Assembly (NCBI GenBank): GCA_963835165.1
Contig: CAWIGD010000048.1
Coordinates: 1 to 64,000, forward strand
Length of the DNA: 64,000 nucleotides
Direction of reading: 5' to 3'
From: VAZQ01 sp963835165
GTDB lineage: Bacteria > Pseudomonadota > Alphaproteobacteria > Rhizobiales > Xanthobacteraceae
The position numbers and the translations under genes were made by a program. Numbering within the stretch: the first letter of the stretch is position 1; the number at the start of each line of letters is the position of its first letter. The notes under the pieces are model-generated. The model ran no database searches. It was not told where the DNA came from and saw only the letters and a list, made by a program, of their open reading frames with translations. This document shows positions 17,068-25,975 of this stretch, piece by piece.

Positions 17068-18339
17068 TTAGGTCCGCTGTCTGAATGGCGGCTGAACGCT
17101 TTGCAGCACAAATGCGACGAAGTTGTACCGCGCGCTGTCCCTTGGGCTCGGTGACGCCGTTATCCGCGTCCGGATTTCGGCTTCCGTCGGCTCTCCTCGA
17201 CGGCGATGACACGTGTCCCGCGCGCGCTGACGCGGGTGTCGTGCTTCGCGTGCCGCCCGGATGACTTGCGGTCCTCCTTCGCGACGACCGTGATCTTGGT
17301 CGGGCCGATGACGATGCGGGTGCCGTGCTTCGACATGCTTTGTCGAAGACTTCCGTTGCCCTTCCTCGGCCGCGATGATCGGCCCTCCCACGCCGATGCC
17401 GACGACCTGCTTGCCGTGCCGCGCGGACTTGCCGGCGATGCGCCCCACGGTCAGGCGTGCCAGAGTCGTGCGTCCCTTGGCGGTGCGCGGACTTGGCTTG
17501 GTTCGGGAGCTTGCCATGACCTGCGGGATGGACTTGCCGCCGGTGGCGGCTTCCAATGCCCGCACCGGGGTGGGTGCGGCCTTGGACAGCGACTCGGCCG
17601 CGCTCGCCATGTCCGCGATGATCGTGTTGCCGGCCTCGAACATGCTCTCGAGGTCGGAGGGGCCCTCGGCCCGCACGGTCTCGCGCAGGGGATTCTGCGC
17701 CAGGATGATCTTCACGCTCGTCGGCTGGCAGTGATTCCATTCGGCCCGGTCGCGCGGACCATAGGGACAGACGACGCCGTTCTTGGCGGCCGTCGCGTGC
17801 CACAACTGCGCTTCGGGCGAGCCGGGCCTCCCGATGCCATGCATGTCGACGGCGAGCCCGTAGGTGTGCAGCGAGTTGAACTTGTCGGAGAAGCCGCCGA
17901 CGCCGAATGCCGGCGGTCGATAGGCCGAGAACACGCCCGCGAACGGCAGTCCCGCGCTGCGCGCTTCGCGGATCGCGTTGGCGAGCCGGACCACGAATTC
18001 CGGATGCAGGCGCCCGATCGCGAGCTCCGCGCCCTGGAGCGTCATGGTGAAACCCGGGCTCGCGGTATCGATCAGATACGCGCGCGCCTCCGCGACCTCC
18101 GCCGTCGTCCTCCCTGCAGTTGTGCAGCCCGGCTCGCTGCCCGAGCTCGGGTCCGATTCGTACACCACGATGTCATTGGCCGTGCATGTCAGCGCGGCGG
18201 GCGTAACCGGAGCCGCGGCATCAAATCCCGATGGATCGGAATGCGCGACCTCTGACGATATCGGCATCATGAAGAATGCCAGCAGCGCTGGGGCCAGCGC
18301 GGGCACGCAAGTCGGCATGGTGGCGAGCAGTCGTCTCAT
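17068..18339 (-). CDS. M15-like D-Ala-D-Ala carboxypeptidase-type protein, frameshifted tail
   Basis: The first ~330 residues form a secreted extensin/M15-like peptidase: signal peptide, AGVFSAYRPPAFG, HTYGLAVDMHGIGRPG and DRAEWNHCQPT, which supply the His, Asp and His of the zinc site. This family trims peptidoglycan stems. The C-terminal ~90 residues in this frame look random, while the neighbouring frame (17160-17336) reads MSKHGTRIVIGPTKITVVAK and on to a TAA, which matches the preceding pattern GKQVVGIGVGGPIIAAEEG. One extra base near 17337-17345 probably split the gene; the intact product would end at 17160. Confidence 0.75.
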   Translation of the reverse strand: MRRLLATMPTCVPALAPALLAFFMMPISSEVAHSDPSGFDAAAPVTPAALTCTANDIVVYESDPSSGSEPGCTTAGRTTAEVAEARAYLIDTASPGFTMTLQGAELAIGRLHPEFVVRLANAIREARSAGLPFAGVFSAYRPPAFGVGGFSDKFNSLHTYGLAVDMHGIGRPGSPEAQLWHATAAKNGVVCPYGPRDRAEWNHCQPTSVKIILAQNPLRETVRAEGPSDLESMFEAGNTIIADMASAAESLSKAAPTPVRALEAATGGKSIPQVMASSRTKPSPRTAKGRTTLARLTVGRIAGKSARHGKQVVGIGVGGPIIAAEEGQRKSSTKHVEARHPHRHRPDQDHGRREGGPQVIRAAREARHPRQRARDTCHRRRGEPTEAEIRTRITASPSPRDSARYNFVAFVLQSVQPPFRQRT

Positions 18340-18706
18340 GAGATTCCCGTGCTTGATGTCATGATGGCGTCCGCGATCGCGGACGTACCCCGCAGGTCTA
18401 CGAGGAATACGACCACAATGTGATGATGTCGGCGGCGCTGCATGGCTGCCGCGCGCTAGGAAGGCAGGGGAGGTCAGAACAAATGGAAAAGCAGAATAAG
18501 CGGTGAGAAAAGCAGAATAAGCGGTGAGAGATGTTTCTGTCCGACTCGAAAAGTGATCACCGGAACCGGGTGCTCAAAGTTCCGCTCGAACGCGACCCGC
18601 GGGTAGTTTCCCGCGCACGCGAATCGCGCTGTGGCGGAGTGAGCGACGGAGCCGGCTTGCAGCGGAAACCGCAGGTCCTGGATTGCGCGGCACGCGCGCT
18701 CGGGCG
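18340..18706. other. 367-bp gap with a 21-bp tandem repeat
   Basis: No gene is seen. Two exact copies of GAAAAGCAGAATAAGCGGTG plus A lie in tandem at 18486-18527, downstream of the TorF-like porin gene. Confidence 0.5.
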
Positions 18707-19591
18707 CTAGCGTCCGCGCATCGCAGGATTGATTTCGAACCCGAGCGTTCCCGAGAATGTCGCGCCGCACAGACGTGAGCGCAATCCGGTCGGATTGTCG
18801 GCCGTGCTGACGCCCCCGGGGATTGCCCCGAGATCGCCGGTCATCACATAGCAATGCTCTTTCGAGAGAGTGGTGTCGGTGTAATTGAGGCCGAGCTTGA
18901 ACACGTTGTAGGTGAACGTCAGGCCGGCGCGCCAGTTGTTGTAGGCTGGCAGCGGAAGCCCGGCGCCGCCGGCGCTCACACCGCCGGCACTCGAGGTCGG
19001 GCCGAACACCGAGCGGCCGAAGTCGGCGGACAGCGCCCAGCTGACGCCGGTCGGAAGCAGTTCGGTCGGCAGATCGAGCGAGAGCGCGCCTGCCGCGTAG
19101 GTGCCCCAGGCGCCGGATTGCCAGACGTCCGGCGCATAGGCGAGCGTCGCGCCGAGCGTCAGCTTCTCGGTCAACTTGTGGGAGACGGTCGCGTGCGCCT
19201 CCCAGTAATTCGACAGATCGGGTCCGAGCTCGCCAGGGTAGTAGTAATAGGCCGCGCCGATATCGAAATCGAACCGGCCGAGCGTCGGGCGGATGCCGGT
19301 GGCCATCGTCACTTCGACCGCCGGGCTGGTGGAGAACTTCACGCTGTTGAAGTTGGTGTAGGCGTAGAGCCAGCCGTATAGCGCATCGACATACGTCCCC
19401 ACCGACGGCTGATGCGCCGAATAGCTGATCCCGCGATAGACGTAGTCGGTCATCAGCGCGGAGCCGACCGTCAGCTTGAATGGGTCGGGGACGGCGGCCG
19501 GGGCGTTCGCCGCTTCGCCGGCATGCGCGGCGCAGGATGTGGCGATGAGCCAGGCCAGAACTCGCTTTGGGTGCGCGGCGGAACGCGGCAT
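18707..19591 (-). CDS. TorF-family putative porin
   Basis: The product has 294 residues with a signal peptide (LAWLIATSCAAHAGEA). The mature start, FKLTVGSALMTDYVYRGISY, is the hallmark of the TorF/gcw_chp family, thought to be outer-membrane beta-barrels. It contains alternating strands (AAYYYYPGELGPDLS, LGATLAYAPDVWQSG) and ends in ATFSGTLGFEINPAMRGR. An in-frame TTG at 19612 would add KIAKAV ahead of the ATG and overlap the nagA stop (TTGA); either start is possible. Placement directly after nagA suggests transport linked to amino-sugar use, but this is inference. Confidence 0.8.
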   Translation of the reverse strand: MPRSAAHPKRVLAWLIATSCAAHAGEAANAPAAVPDPFKLTVGSALMTDYVYRGISYSAHQPSVGTYVDALYGWLYAYTNFNSVKFSTSPAVEVTMATGIRPTLGRFDFDIGAAYYYYPGELGPDLSNYWEAHATVSHKLTEKLTLGATLAYAPDVWQSGAWGTYAAGALSLDLPTELLPTGVSWALSADFGRSVFGPTSSAGGVSAGGAGLPLPAYNNWRAGLTFTYNVFKLGLNYTDTTLSKEHCYVMTGDLGAIPGGVSTADNPTGLRSRLCGATFSGTLGFEINPAMRGR

Positions 19592-19608
19592 GACGGCTTT
19601 CGCAATCT

Positions 19609-20757
19609 TCAATGGTCGCCGTTTCCGGCAACCCAGGTGTCTAGCACGGTCATATCGTTCGGATCGAAGGCCACGAGATCGGCGCGATATCCCGGGGCGA
19701 GCCTGCCGAGCACTTGCCCGAGACCGAGGAACGCCGCCGGGTTGGTTGATGCGAATCGCAGCGCGTCCGGCAAGGATGCCCCCAGCAGGCGAACGCAATT
19801 CCGGACGGCGGTCGCCATGTCGAGATCGGCGCCGGCGAGGGTCCCATCGTTTGTGACGCAGCGGCCATCCCGCACCGTGACGGTTTCGCCGTGCAGAGTG
19901 AACGTGGAGCGGCTTCCGCCAACGGGCGGCATCGCATCGGTGACGAGCAGCGGATGGCCGGCGCCACGCAGCGCAAGGCGGAGCATCGCGGGATCGACGT
20001 GCACACCGTCCACGATGAGGCCGTACCAGGCAGCGGGCGACTCCAGCGCCTGCGCGATGGGGCCCGGTTCCCGGCTCGTCAACGGTCGCATGGCATTGAA
20101 CAGATGCGTGAAACCCGTGAGCCCTTCCGCCATGGCGGCACGGGTCTGCAGGTAGGATGCCATCGAATGCCCCAGCGACACGCGAATGCCGGCCGCCACC
20201 AGCTGTGCGATGAACCCCGGCGGCACGACCTCCGGCGCCAAGGTGACCAGCAGAACTCCCTGGCGCGGCGCAGTCAGGATTGCGAGGTCGTCCGGGCACG
20301 GCCGCCTGATGTGACGCGGGTCGTGCACGCCGGGCTTTTCGGGAGACAGAAAAGGCCCCTCGAGGTGAAGCCCGAGCACGCTTGGCTCCCGACCGATCGC
20401 GAGGTCGGCCGCGTCCAACGCAAGTCTCATCTTGTCCGGGCTGTCGGTTATGAGCGTCGGCAGCAGGCCTGTCGTGCCGGATTTTCGATGGGCCGCCGCG
20501 ATGGAGCAAATGCCTTGCACGGTCGGCTGATCGTTGAACAGAACATCTCCGCCGCCGTTGACCTGCAGATCGATGAAGCCGGGGGCCAGCCATGCGCCCT
20601 CGGGCAGGGCGCGAGTGGAGATGGTCCGCGGCAGGTCCGCCGTCGGCACGAGGTCCGCGATGCGAGTACCGTCCACGATCACCGCGGTGCGCTCGCGCAC
20701 GTCGGTCCCGTCGAACACATGGTCCGCGGCTATTGCGTGCAGCGGCGGCTTGCTCAT
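19609..20757 (-). CDS. nagA: N-acetylglucosamine-6-phosphate deacetylase
   Basis: A 382-residue amidohydrolase that removes acetate from GlcNAc-6-P in amino-sugar and peptidoglycan recycling. Characteristic segments are APGFIDLQVNGGGDVLFND, GLHLEGPFLSPEKPGVHDP with the metal-site glutamate, VSLGHSMASY, GFTHLFNAMRPL and HPLLVTDAMPPVGG with the catalytic aspartate. The ATG at 20757 overlaps the predicted stop of the SIS deaminase gene (ATGA). In this sequence an extra base upstream makes both genes one continuous frame of over 700 codons, which should not be read as a true fusion. Confidence 0.92.
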   Translation of the reverse strand: MSKPPLHAIAADHVFDGTDVRERTAVIVDGTRIADLVPTADLPRTISTRALPEGAWLAPGFIDLQVNGGGDVLFNDQPTVQGICSIAAAHRKSGTTGLLPTLITDSPDKMRLALDAADLAIGREPSVLGLHLEGPFLSPEKPGVHDPRHIRRPCPDDLAILTAPRQGVLLVTLAPEVVPPGFIAQLVAAGIRVSLGHSMASYLQTRAAMAEGLTGFTHLFNAMRPLTSREPGPIAQALESPAAWYGLIVDGVHVDPAMLRLALRGAGHPLLVTDAMPPVGGSRSTFTLHGETVTVRDGRCVTNDGTLAGADLDMATAVRNCVRLLGASLPDALRFASTNPAAFLGLGQVLGRLAPGYRADLVAFDPNDMTVLDTWVAGNGDH

Positions 20758-21780
20758 CTGGTCAGCGTTACCTTTTGCAGGTGCCGCGGCAGGTCGACGT
20801 CGGTGCCGCGACGTTGCGCCACGCGCAATCGCGAGCGGGTAGAAGCTCTGGATCAGGCATACGGCATCCGTGTCCGGGTGATCCGGCGCGAGCGCGGGCA
20901 GGTCCTGGTGCCCGCCGTTATCGGTCATGAACACGTTGGCATTCTTGCGACGCAGATCCGCGGCGAGCACGCGCAGCCCGTCCGCGGCCTGGTCGGTCGG
21001 CATGAACAGCAGGACCGGGTAGGACGCCTCGATCAGCGCGATCGGACCGTGGACGAATTCAGCGCCGCTGAACGCCTCGGCGTGGAAGTTCGAGGTCTCC
21101 TTCAACTTCAGCGCGGCCTCGCGCGCGATTGCGAGCGTGGGTCCGCGTCCCAGGCTTACCAGGCTCGTCGCCTCGGACAGCGCTTGCAGGGCCGGGCTCC
21201 AATCGAGCCGCATGGCGGCCGCGAGACGATCCGGCAGACGCTCGATTGCCCCCCGCAGTGCGTCGAGCTCGGCCCATCCGGCAACGAGGTGCAGCCAGGC
21301 GGAGAGACTGGTGACGAAGGTCTTCGTTGCCGCCACGCTGAGCTCGGGTCCTGCGGCCATCGGGAGCACGATGTCGGACGCCCGCGCCAGCGGGCTCTCG
21401 GTATCGTTGACGATGGTCGCGGTGAGTGCGCCCGCGGCCTTGGCCATCGCCACCGCCTCGACGAGGTCGTCGCTCTTGCCGGATTGCGACACCGTGAGAA
21501 ACAGCTGGCCGCTGAGCTTCAGCCGCTGCTGATAGATGGTGGCTATATTGGGCGCGAAGGCGCCCACGGGGATGCCGAGGTGGCGCTCGACGAGGTGCTT
21601 GCCGAACGTCGCCGCATGGGCCGAGCTTCCGCGCGCGCAGGTGAGCACGAAATTCGGCGGATCGCGCCGGAGGCGCCGCAGCAGCTCGGCCAGCGGAGCG
21701 GCCAGCGCCTCGCGCTGTCGCCGTATCGCGTCCGGGCTCTCCTGCCATTCCGTTTCCATGTGGGCGCGGGTGTGGCTCAT
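20754..21780 (-). pseudogene. SIS-domain glucosamine-6-phosphate deaminase-like gene, one-base insertion near its 3' end
   Basis: Two sugar-isomerase (SIS) domains: LTCARGSSAHAATFGKHL and TVSQSGKSDDLVEAV in the first, LVSLGRGPTLAIAREAALK and GAEFVHGPIAL in the second. This is the NagB-II / GlmS-C type that deaminates glucosamine-6-P, fitting the adjoining nagA. GAGGGG precedes the ATG at 21780. At about 20821-20826 one extra base shifts the frame; without it the protein ends with VAQRRGTDVDLPRHLQKVTL-TR and a TGA that overlaps the nagA start. The 1027-bp length equals 342 codons plus one base. Possibly a sequencing error. Confidence 0.85.
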
Positions 21781-21845
21781 TGAGGGCCCCTCAGTCTGGT
21801 GAAATGGTCGATGTCGCGCCGAAGCACGTCTCTGTGGGTGGCCAT
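21777..21845 (-). CDS. 22-residue ORF coupled to the SIS deaminase (possible leader peptide)
   Basis: An ATG with GAAGGG about 9 bases upstream opens MATHRDVLRRDIDHFTRLRG and, after two more residues, stops at a TGA overlapping the ATG of the SIS gene (ATGA). The tight overlap suggests translational coupling or a leader role. It is too short to rule out chance, and no known leader is recognised. Confidence 0.4.
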   Translation of the reverse strand: MATHRDVLRRDIDHFTRLRGPQ

Positions 21846-21923
21846 GTCCGGTGCCCTTCACCCCTGACGCACAACTATTTAGGATCGAAAAGTTCTCCTG
21901 CGTGTTATCATTCCGCGTGACCC

Positions 21924-22865
21924 ATGAATACTGAACGCGCGAGCCCGCGATATACTGATATCGATATCTGGGAGCCTTCCGACATCGCCGAGGCGATGAT
22001 CGAGGGCCAGTTCACAGCCGTGGCTGCGGTCAGGGCCGCCCGCAACGCCCTGGTGGAGGCGTCGCTCGCGGCCGAAGCCAGATTGCGAAACGGCGGTCGG
22101 CTGGTCTATGTCGGCGCCGGCACCTCCGGGCGGCTGGCGGTCCAGGACGGCGCCGAACTGATGCCGACGTTCAGCTGGCCGCAGGATCGGCTGCTGCTCC
22201 TCATAGCCGGCGGCAGGAATGCCCTGCTGCAGTCGGTGGAAGGGGCCGAGGACGCCATCGATCAAGCGGTCCGGCTGGTGCAGCAGCATGACATCGGCGT
22301 GCACGACGTCGTCATCGCCGTCGCTGCGAGCGGCACCACGCCGTTCACGCTGGCTTGCCTGCGGGAAGCGAAGCGACGGGGCGCGCTGACGATCGGAGTT
22401 GCCAACAACCCCGATACGCCGATCCTGACGGAAGCCGGGCATGCCATCTGGCTGGATACCGGCGCGGAGCCGATTGCGGGCTCCACGAGAATGAAAGCCG
22501 GAACGGCGCAACGCATCACCCTCAATGTCTTTTCGTCCCTGGTGATGATCCTGCTGGGCCGGGTCTACGATGGACTGATGGTGGAGGTCCAGGCGGTCAA
22601 TCAGAAACTGGTGCGGCGGAGCGAAGGCATCCTCACGCGGCTCACCGGGCGCAGCGGCGAGCAGGCACGCGAGGCCTTGCGTCGGGCCGACGGCAACTTG
22701 AAGCTGGCCGTCCTGCTGCTGCAGGGCTGCGACGTGAAGGAGGCGACCGACATCCTCGATCGTGCGGGCGGGCAATTGCGCGCCGCGCTCGCCGCCATCG
22801 GCGAGCCCGGCCCGGATCCCGCCGACCTGCGCGAGCTGACCGATGCGGAGGCGCCGAAGACGTAG
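21924..22865 (+). CDS. murQ: N-acetylmuramic acid 6-phosphate etherase
   Basis: A 313-residue SIS-fold lyase that splits MurNAc-6-P into GlcNAc-6-P and lactate during peptidoglycan recycling. Family hallmarks are TDIDIWEPSDIAEAM at the start, VYVGAGTSGRLAVQDGAEL, the ASGTTPFTLACLREA motif and AGSTRMKAGTAQRITLN. It faces the SIS deaminase/nagA pair across a 78-bp divergent promoter region, so the three genes form one recycling route from MurNAc-6-P to a fructose phosphate. No kinase (amgK/anmK) is adjacent. Confidence 0.96.
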   Translation: MNTERASPRYTDIDIWEPSDIAEAMIEGQFTAVAAVRAARNALVEASLAAEARLRNGGRLVYVGAGTSGRLAVQDGAELMPTFSWPQDRLLLLIAGGRNALLQSVEGAEDAIDQAVRLVQQHDIGVHDVVIAVAASGTTPFTLACLREAKRRGALTIGVANNPDTPILTEAGHAIWLDTGAEPIAGSTRMKAGTAQRITLNVFSSLVMILLGRVYDGLMVEVQAVNQKLVRRSEGILTRLTGRSGEQAREALRRADGNLKLAVLLLQGCDVKEATDILDRAGGQLRAALAAIGEPGPDPADLRELTDAEAPKT

Positions 22866-23277
22866 GCCGGGAGATTGCTTGCGCGCCCCGCGCGGCGACC
22901 GGGCCGGGGCGGCCTGTCTGGAGCGGAGCGACGTAACGATTCGCTTGGCGACGGGACGATTCGCTGCGCGACGCTCGTCATCAGGATCAGGGCGGAAACG
23001 GCGCCAGCGCGGCCTCGGGGAACCCTCGCGGGCGGCGCGGGTGGGGAAATCTTCAGAGAATCTCCACGAAAATTCACGGCAAGCCGCATGTCGGCTGCAA
23101 GCCTGCCGTCCGATCTGCCCTTAAACAGCACGCCATGGGCCGAGGCACTTACCGGCGGACAGGCGGCGGTTGAAACCGCCGGGCATTCGCACGGGGGTGT
23201 CCCCGGTACCGACCAACCGGCGGCCGGCCATCCGGCCTGTCGCTGACTTTAGCAACCCGATCCAAGAGGAGATCACG
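22866..23277. other. 412-bp gap before the small secreted peptide
   Basis: Open frames in both directions look like GC-rich noise and none has both a ribosome site and family features. AGAGGAG at the right end serves the 42-residue peptide gene. Confidence 0.35.
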
Positions 23278-23406
23278 ATGACGAAGATTGTTCTGGCCCT
23301 TGTTTTGGCCATCGCCGCGTTCGCGACCGTTCCGGCCGCCGCCGGCCCGTACTGCCAGGAAGACCTGGGCTATGGCCGCACCAGCAGCTTCGGCTGCGGC
23401 GGTTGA
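23278..23406 (+). CDS. 42-residue secreted peptide with two cysteines
   Basis: A signal peptide (MTKIVLALVLAIAAFATVPA) is followed by a mature peptide of about 20 residues beginning GPYCQEDLGYGR and ending FGCGG. The two cysteines could form a disulfide. AGAGGAG lies six bases before the ATG and a strong hairpin follows the stop, so it looks like a real, self-contained gene. Function unknown; such short Cys-containing exported peptides are widespread in Bradyrhizobium relatives. Confidence 0.65.
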   Translation: MTKIVLALVLAIAAFATVPAAAGPYCQEDLGYGRTSSFGCGG

Positions 23407-23420
23407 GTTGCCTCGGCGTG

Positions 23421-23449
23421 CATCCCGGCCGCAACCAGCGGCCGGGATG
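23421..23449 (+). terminator. strong hairpin after the 42-residue peptide gene
   Basis: A perfect 12-bp stem (CATCCCGGCCGC and complement) with loop AACCA lies 15 bp past the stop. There is no T run, so termination or mRNA 3' protection are both possible. Confidence 0.5.
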
Positions 23450-23476
23450 ACCGAGAGCTTGTCAGGAGACGCAATC

Positions 23477-23758
23477 ATGTCCAGCCGCATCGCGCGATTA
23501 CTCATCGGGATGGCGGTTGCCGTCGCAATTGTACCGCTCGGCATCGGCGCCGTCGGCAGCGCCGCCGCGCACCCGTCGGGCCTACGGCTGGCCGCGCAGG
23601 ACTGCCTCACCAACCGCTCCGAATCGCCGGTCTCCGAGACCGACGCGCGCTACGCAGGACGGCGCGAGCGCCGCGAAGCAGCTCCCGCGACCGGGCTGTT
23701 GGGGCTTACGTCTTGTCGCGCAAGTTTTGACCCGCGGGCGTTGCCCCCCGCGGCCTAA
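23477..23758 (+). CDS. hypothetical secreted protein, 93 aa
   Basis: Not recognised. A hydrophobic N-terminus (IARLLIGMAVAVAIVPLGIG) reads as a signal peptide and is followed by a polar, Arg/Ala-rich tail with two cysteines. AGGAGA lies about 7 bases before the ATG. The tail after residue 60 is low in conserved character, so the 3' part may not be the real end. Confidence 0.4.
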   Translation: MSSRIARLLIGMAVAVAIVPLGIGAVGSAAAHPSGLRLAAQDCLTNRSESPVSETDARYAGRRERREAAPATGLLGLTSCRASFDPRALPPAA

Positions 23759-23850
23759 CCCGCACGTCTTGCTGCCCTGGATCACGGCTCGGTATGATCC
23801 GGCGGATGTCCGCCGGGCCATAGCGGGCGCGATCTTGTGGAAAGGCGACG

Positions 23851-24474
23851 ATGCACGGGATAACACGGCGGATGTTCTGCGCGGTCGCCCTCTCGCTGCT
23901 GGCTGCCACTTCGGTCAGTCTTGCGCAGCAGCCTGAAACGGTTCGCGTGCGCGGCACGATCGAGGCCGTCGACGGGGCGATGCTCACGGTCAAGTCGCGC
24001 GACAACCAGACATTCTACAAGGTCAGGGTTTCCGGCGACGCCGTGGTGCGCGGCCTGGTGCGGGCGTCGCTCGCCGAGATCAAGGACAACACGTTCATCG
24101 GCGTCAGCGGCCTGCCGCAGCCCGACGGCAGCCAGAAAGCGCTGGAGATCCACATCTTCCCGGAGGCGATGCGCGGCACCGGCGAAGGTCACCAGCCCTG
24201 GGACCTGGTGCCCAACAGCACCATGACCAACGCCGCGGTGGCGCAGATGGTGAAGGCGGTCGACGGCGACGAGATCACGGTCAAGTACAAGGGCGGAGAA
24301 AAGAAGATCATCGTCCTGCCGCAGACGCGGATCGTGACCTTCGTTCCCGGCGACAAGAGCGAGCTCAAGCCGGGCGTGAAGATATTCATCGCCGCCGCGC
24401 GCAAGAAGGACGACGGCACGCTCGAAGCCGGCTCCATCGCGGCCGGCCGCGACGGCCTCCCGCCGCCGATGTGA
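23851..24474 (+). CDS. hypothetical periplasmic protein, DUF5666-like repeats
   Basis: The 207-residue product has a signal peptide (MFCAVALSLLAATSVSLA), then two similar OB-like units: VRVRGTIEAVDGAMLTVKSR in the first and VKAVDGDEITVKYKGGEKK in the second, each followed by a valine-rich strand. The GxIxxVDGxxLTVK pattern matches the DUF5666 family. Homologues are sometimes mislabelled as metal-transport permeases; there are no membrane helices after the signal. Function unknown. Confidence 0.7.
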   Translation: MHGITRRMFCAVALSLLAATSVSLAQQPETVRVRGTIEAVDGAMLTVKSRDNQTFYKVRVSGDAVVRGLVRASLAEIKDNTFIGVSGLPQPDGSQKALEIHIFPEAMRGTGEGHQPWDLVPNSTMTNAAVAQMVKAVDGDEITVKYKGGEKKIIVLPQTRIVTFVPGDKSELKPGVKIFIAAARKKDDGTLEAGSIAAGRDGLPPPM

Positions 24475-24591
24475 GGCCGCTGGCTTCGATCGCGGCGGTC
24501 GTGCGCGTGACCGACGAGATTACAGAGGCAGCGATAGGGGTGCCTCGTTGCTAGACGCATATGCGGGCACATGAGAGGCAAGGGCAACGGG

Positions 24592-25746
24592 ATGCTGCCA
24601 TCGCAACGTGTGCTGTTCGATATTCCGCGCGAGATTTGCTATCTCAACGCCGCCTCCTGGAGCCCCTTGCCCGTTGCCACGCAAGAGGCAGGGCGCGTCG
24701 GCGTCGCGCGCAAGGGACGGCCTTGGCTGATCGATCCGGCGCTTCCCGCCAAGCAATATGAACGTGCGCGTCGTGCGGCGGCGCGGTTGATCAACGCCGA
24801 TGCCGACGATGTCGCACTGATTTCCTCCGTGAGCTACGGCGTGGCCTCCGCAGCCAAACTGCTGACCGTCCCGGCGGGTTCGCGCGTGCTGGTGCTGGAG
24901 AACGACCATTCGTCGGCGGTGCTGGAATGGATGACCCGCGCTCCGCTCGGGCGGTTCACCGTGGACGTGGTGTCGCAACCCGGCGACGGCGATTGGACCG
25001 CGGCGGTCCTCGCATCGATCGAGCAGCCCGGCGGGGCGCCCGTCGCGCTCGCCTCGATCTCATCCGTGCACTGGTCGGACGGCGGAATAGTCGATATCGA
25101 TCGCGTCGCTACAGCGTTGCGCGCCCGCGGGGCGTCCCTGCTGGTCGATGCGACCCACGGCGTCGGCGTGATGAAGATCGATGTGCGTAGCCTTGATCCC
25201 GATTTCCTCGTTTTTCCCACCTACAAGTGGCTGCTCGGGCCCTACGGGCGCGCTTTTCTTTACGTAGCGAAACGCCGCCAGGATGGTGTGCCGTTGGAGC
25301 AGACGAGCTACGGTCGCCGCGCCATCACCTCCGAGCGCGAGATTTACTACCGCGACGTCGAATTCGTCGCCGGCGCGCGCCGTTTCGACATGGGCGAGCG
25401 CGATCATTTCATCTCGCTGGAAATGGCATCGATCGGAATGGAGTTGCTGGCGCAATGGGGCTGCGACGCGGTGCAGGCGCGGCTGCGTGCGCTTACCGCG
25501 CGGCTGGCCGAGGGACTGCGCGATTGCGGCGTGATGGTCCCCGACACGTCGGTGCGCGCGCCGCATATCCTGAGCCTGCGCTTTCCGGCCGGCATGCCGG
25601 AAGGATTGATCGAGCGGCTGGCGGCGGAGCAGATCTACGTTGCGCCCAGGGTCGGACGCCTGCGCATCAGCCCGCACGTCTACAACGATGAGGACGACGT
25701 CGACCGCTTCGTGGCGACCTTTCGCCGGCTGATGTCGGGCGCGTAG
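24592..25746 (+). CDS. class V aminotransferase-fold PLP enzyme
   Basis: A 384-residue fold-type I PLP protein. The N-terminal FDIPREICYLNAASWSPLP is typical of cysteine-desulfurase-like class V enzymes. The Asp-containing LLVDATHGVGVMKIDV and the Schiff-base lysine in DFLVFPTYKWLLGPYGRA are clear. The reaction is unknown: members include selenocysteine lyase-like and isopenicillin N epimerase-like enzymes. The ATG at 24592 has AAGGG about 7 bases upstream; an in-frame ATG at 24571 would add seven residues. It stands alone. Confidence 0.85.
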   Translation: MLPSQRVLFDIPREICYLNAASWSPLPVATQEAGRVGVARKGRPWLIDPALPAKQYERARRAAARLINADADDVALISSVSYGVASAAKLLTVPAGSRVLVLENDHSSAVLEWMTRAPLGRFTVDVVSQPGDGDWTAAVLASIEQPGGAPVALASISSVHWSDGGIVDIDRVATALRARGASLLVDATHGVGVMKIDVRSLDPDFLVFPTYKWLLGPYGRAFLYVAKRRQDGVPLEQTSYGRRAITSEREIYYRDVEFVAGARRFDMGERDHFISLEMASIGMELLAQWGCDAVQARLRALTARLAEGLRDCGVMVPDTSVRAPHILSLRFPAGMPEGLIERLAAEQIYVAPRVGRLRISPHVYNDEDDVDRFVATFRRLMSGA

Positions 25747-25852
25747 GGCGCGATAGCGAAGCGTTTCGCGCCGTGGTCGCTGCGTTGCTGCCGGCGGAAT
25801 CCGCTCCGCTACACCGCCGCACGGGTTCTCGTGTCCCGGACGAGCGAGCGCG

Positions 25853-25916
25853 CCGATCTCGGGTTTACCCGAGATCGGCACCTTAAGATGCGCAAGTCGG
25901 GTGAACCCGACTTGCG
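25853..25916. repeat. two adjacent perfect 26-bp palindromes
   Basis: The first (25853-25878) has a 12-bp stem ending CGGGT, loop TT; the second (25891-25916) has a 12-bp stem CGCAAGTCGGGT, loop GA. Both share the core CGGGT-NN-ACCCG. Similar paired palindromes lie at 29000-29064. They sit between convergent genes. Confidence 0.75.
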
Positions 25917-25975
25917 TGCGCGCGCGAAGATCCGGGTACCCAGGGGCGACACGGCACGCCGGCTCGGCGCAGCCG

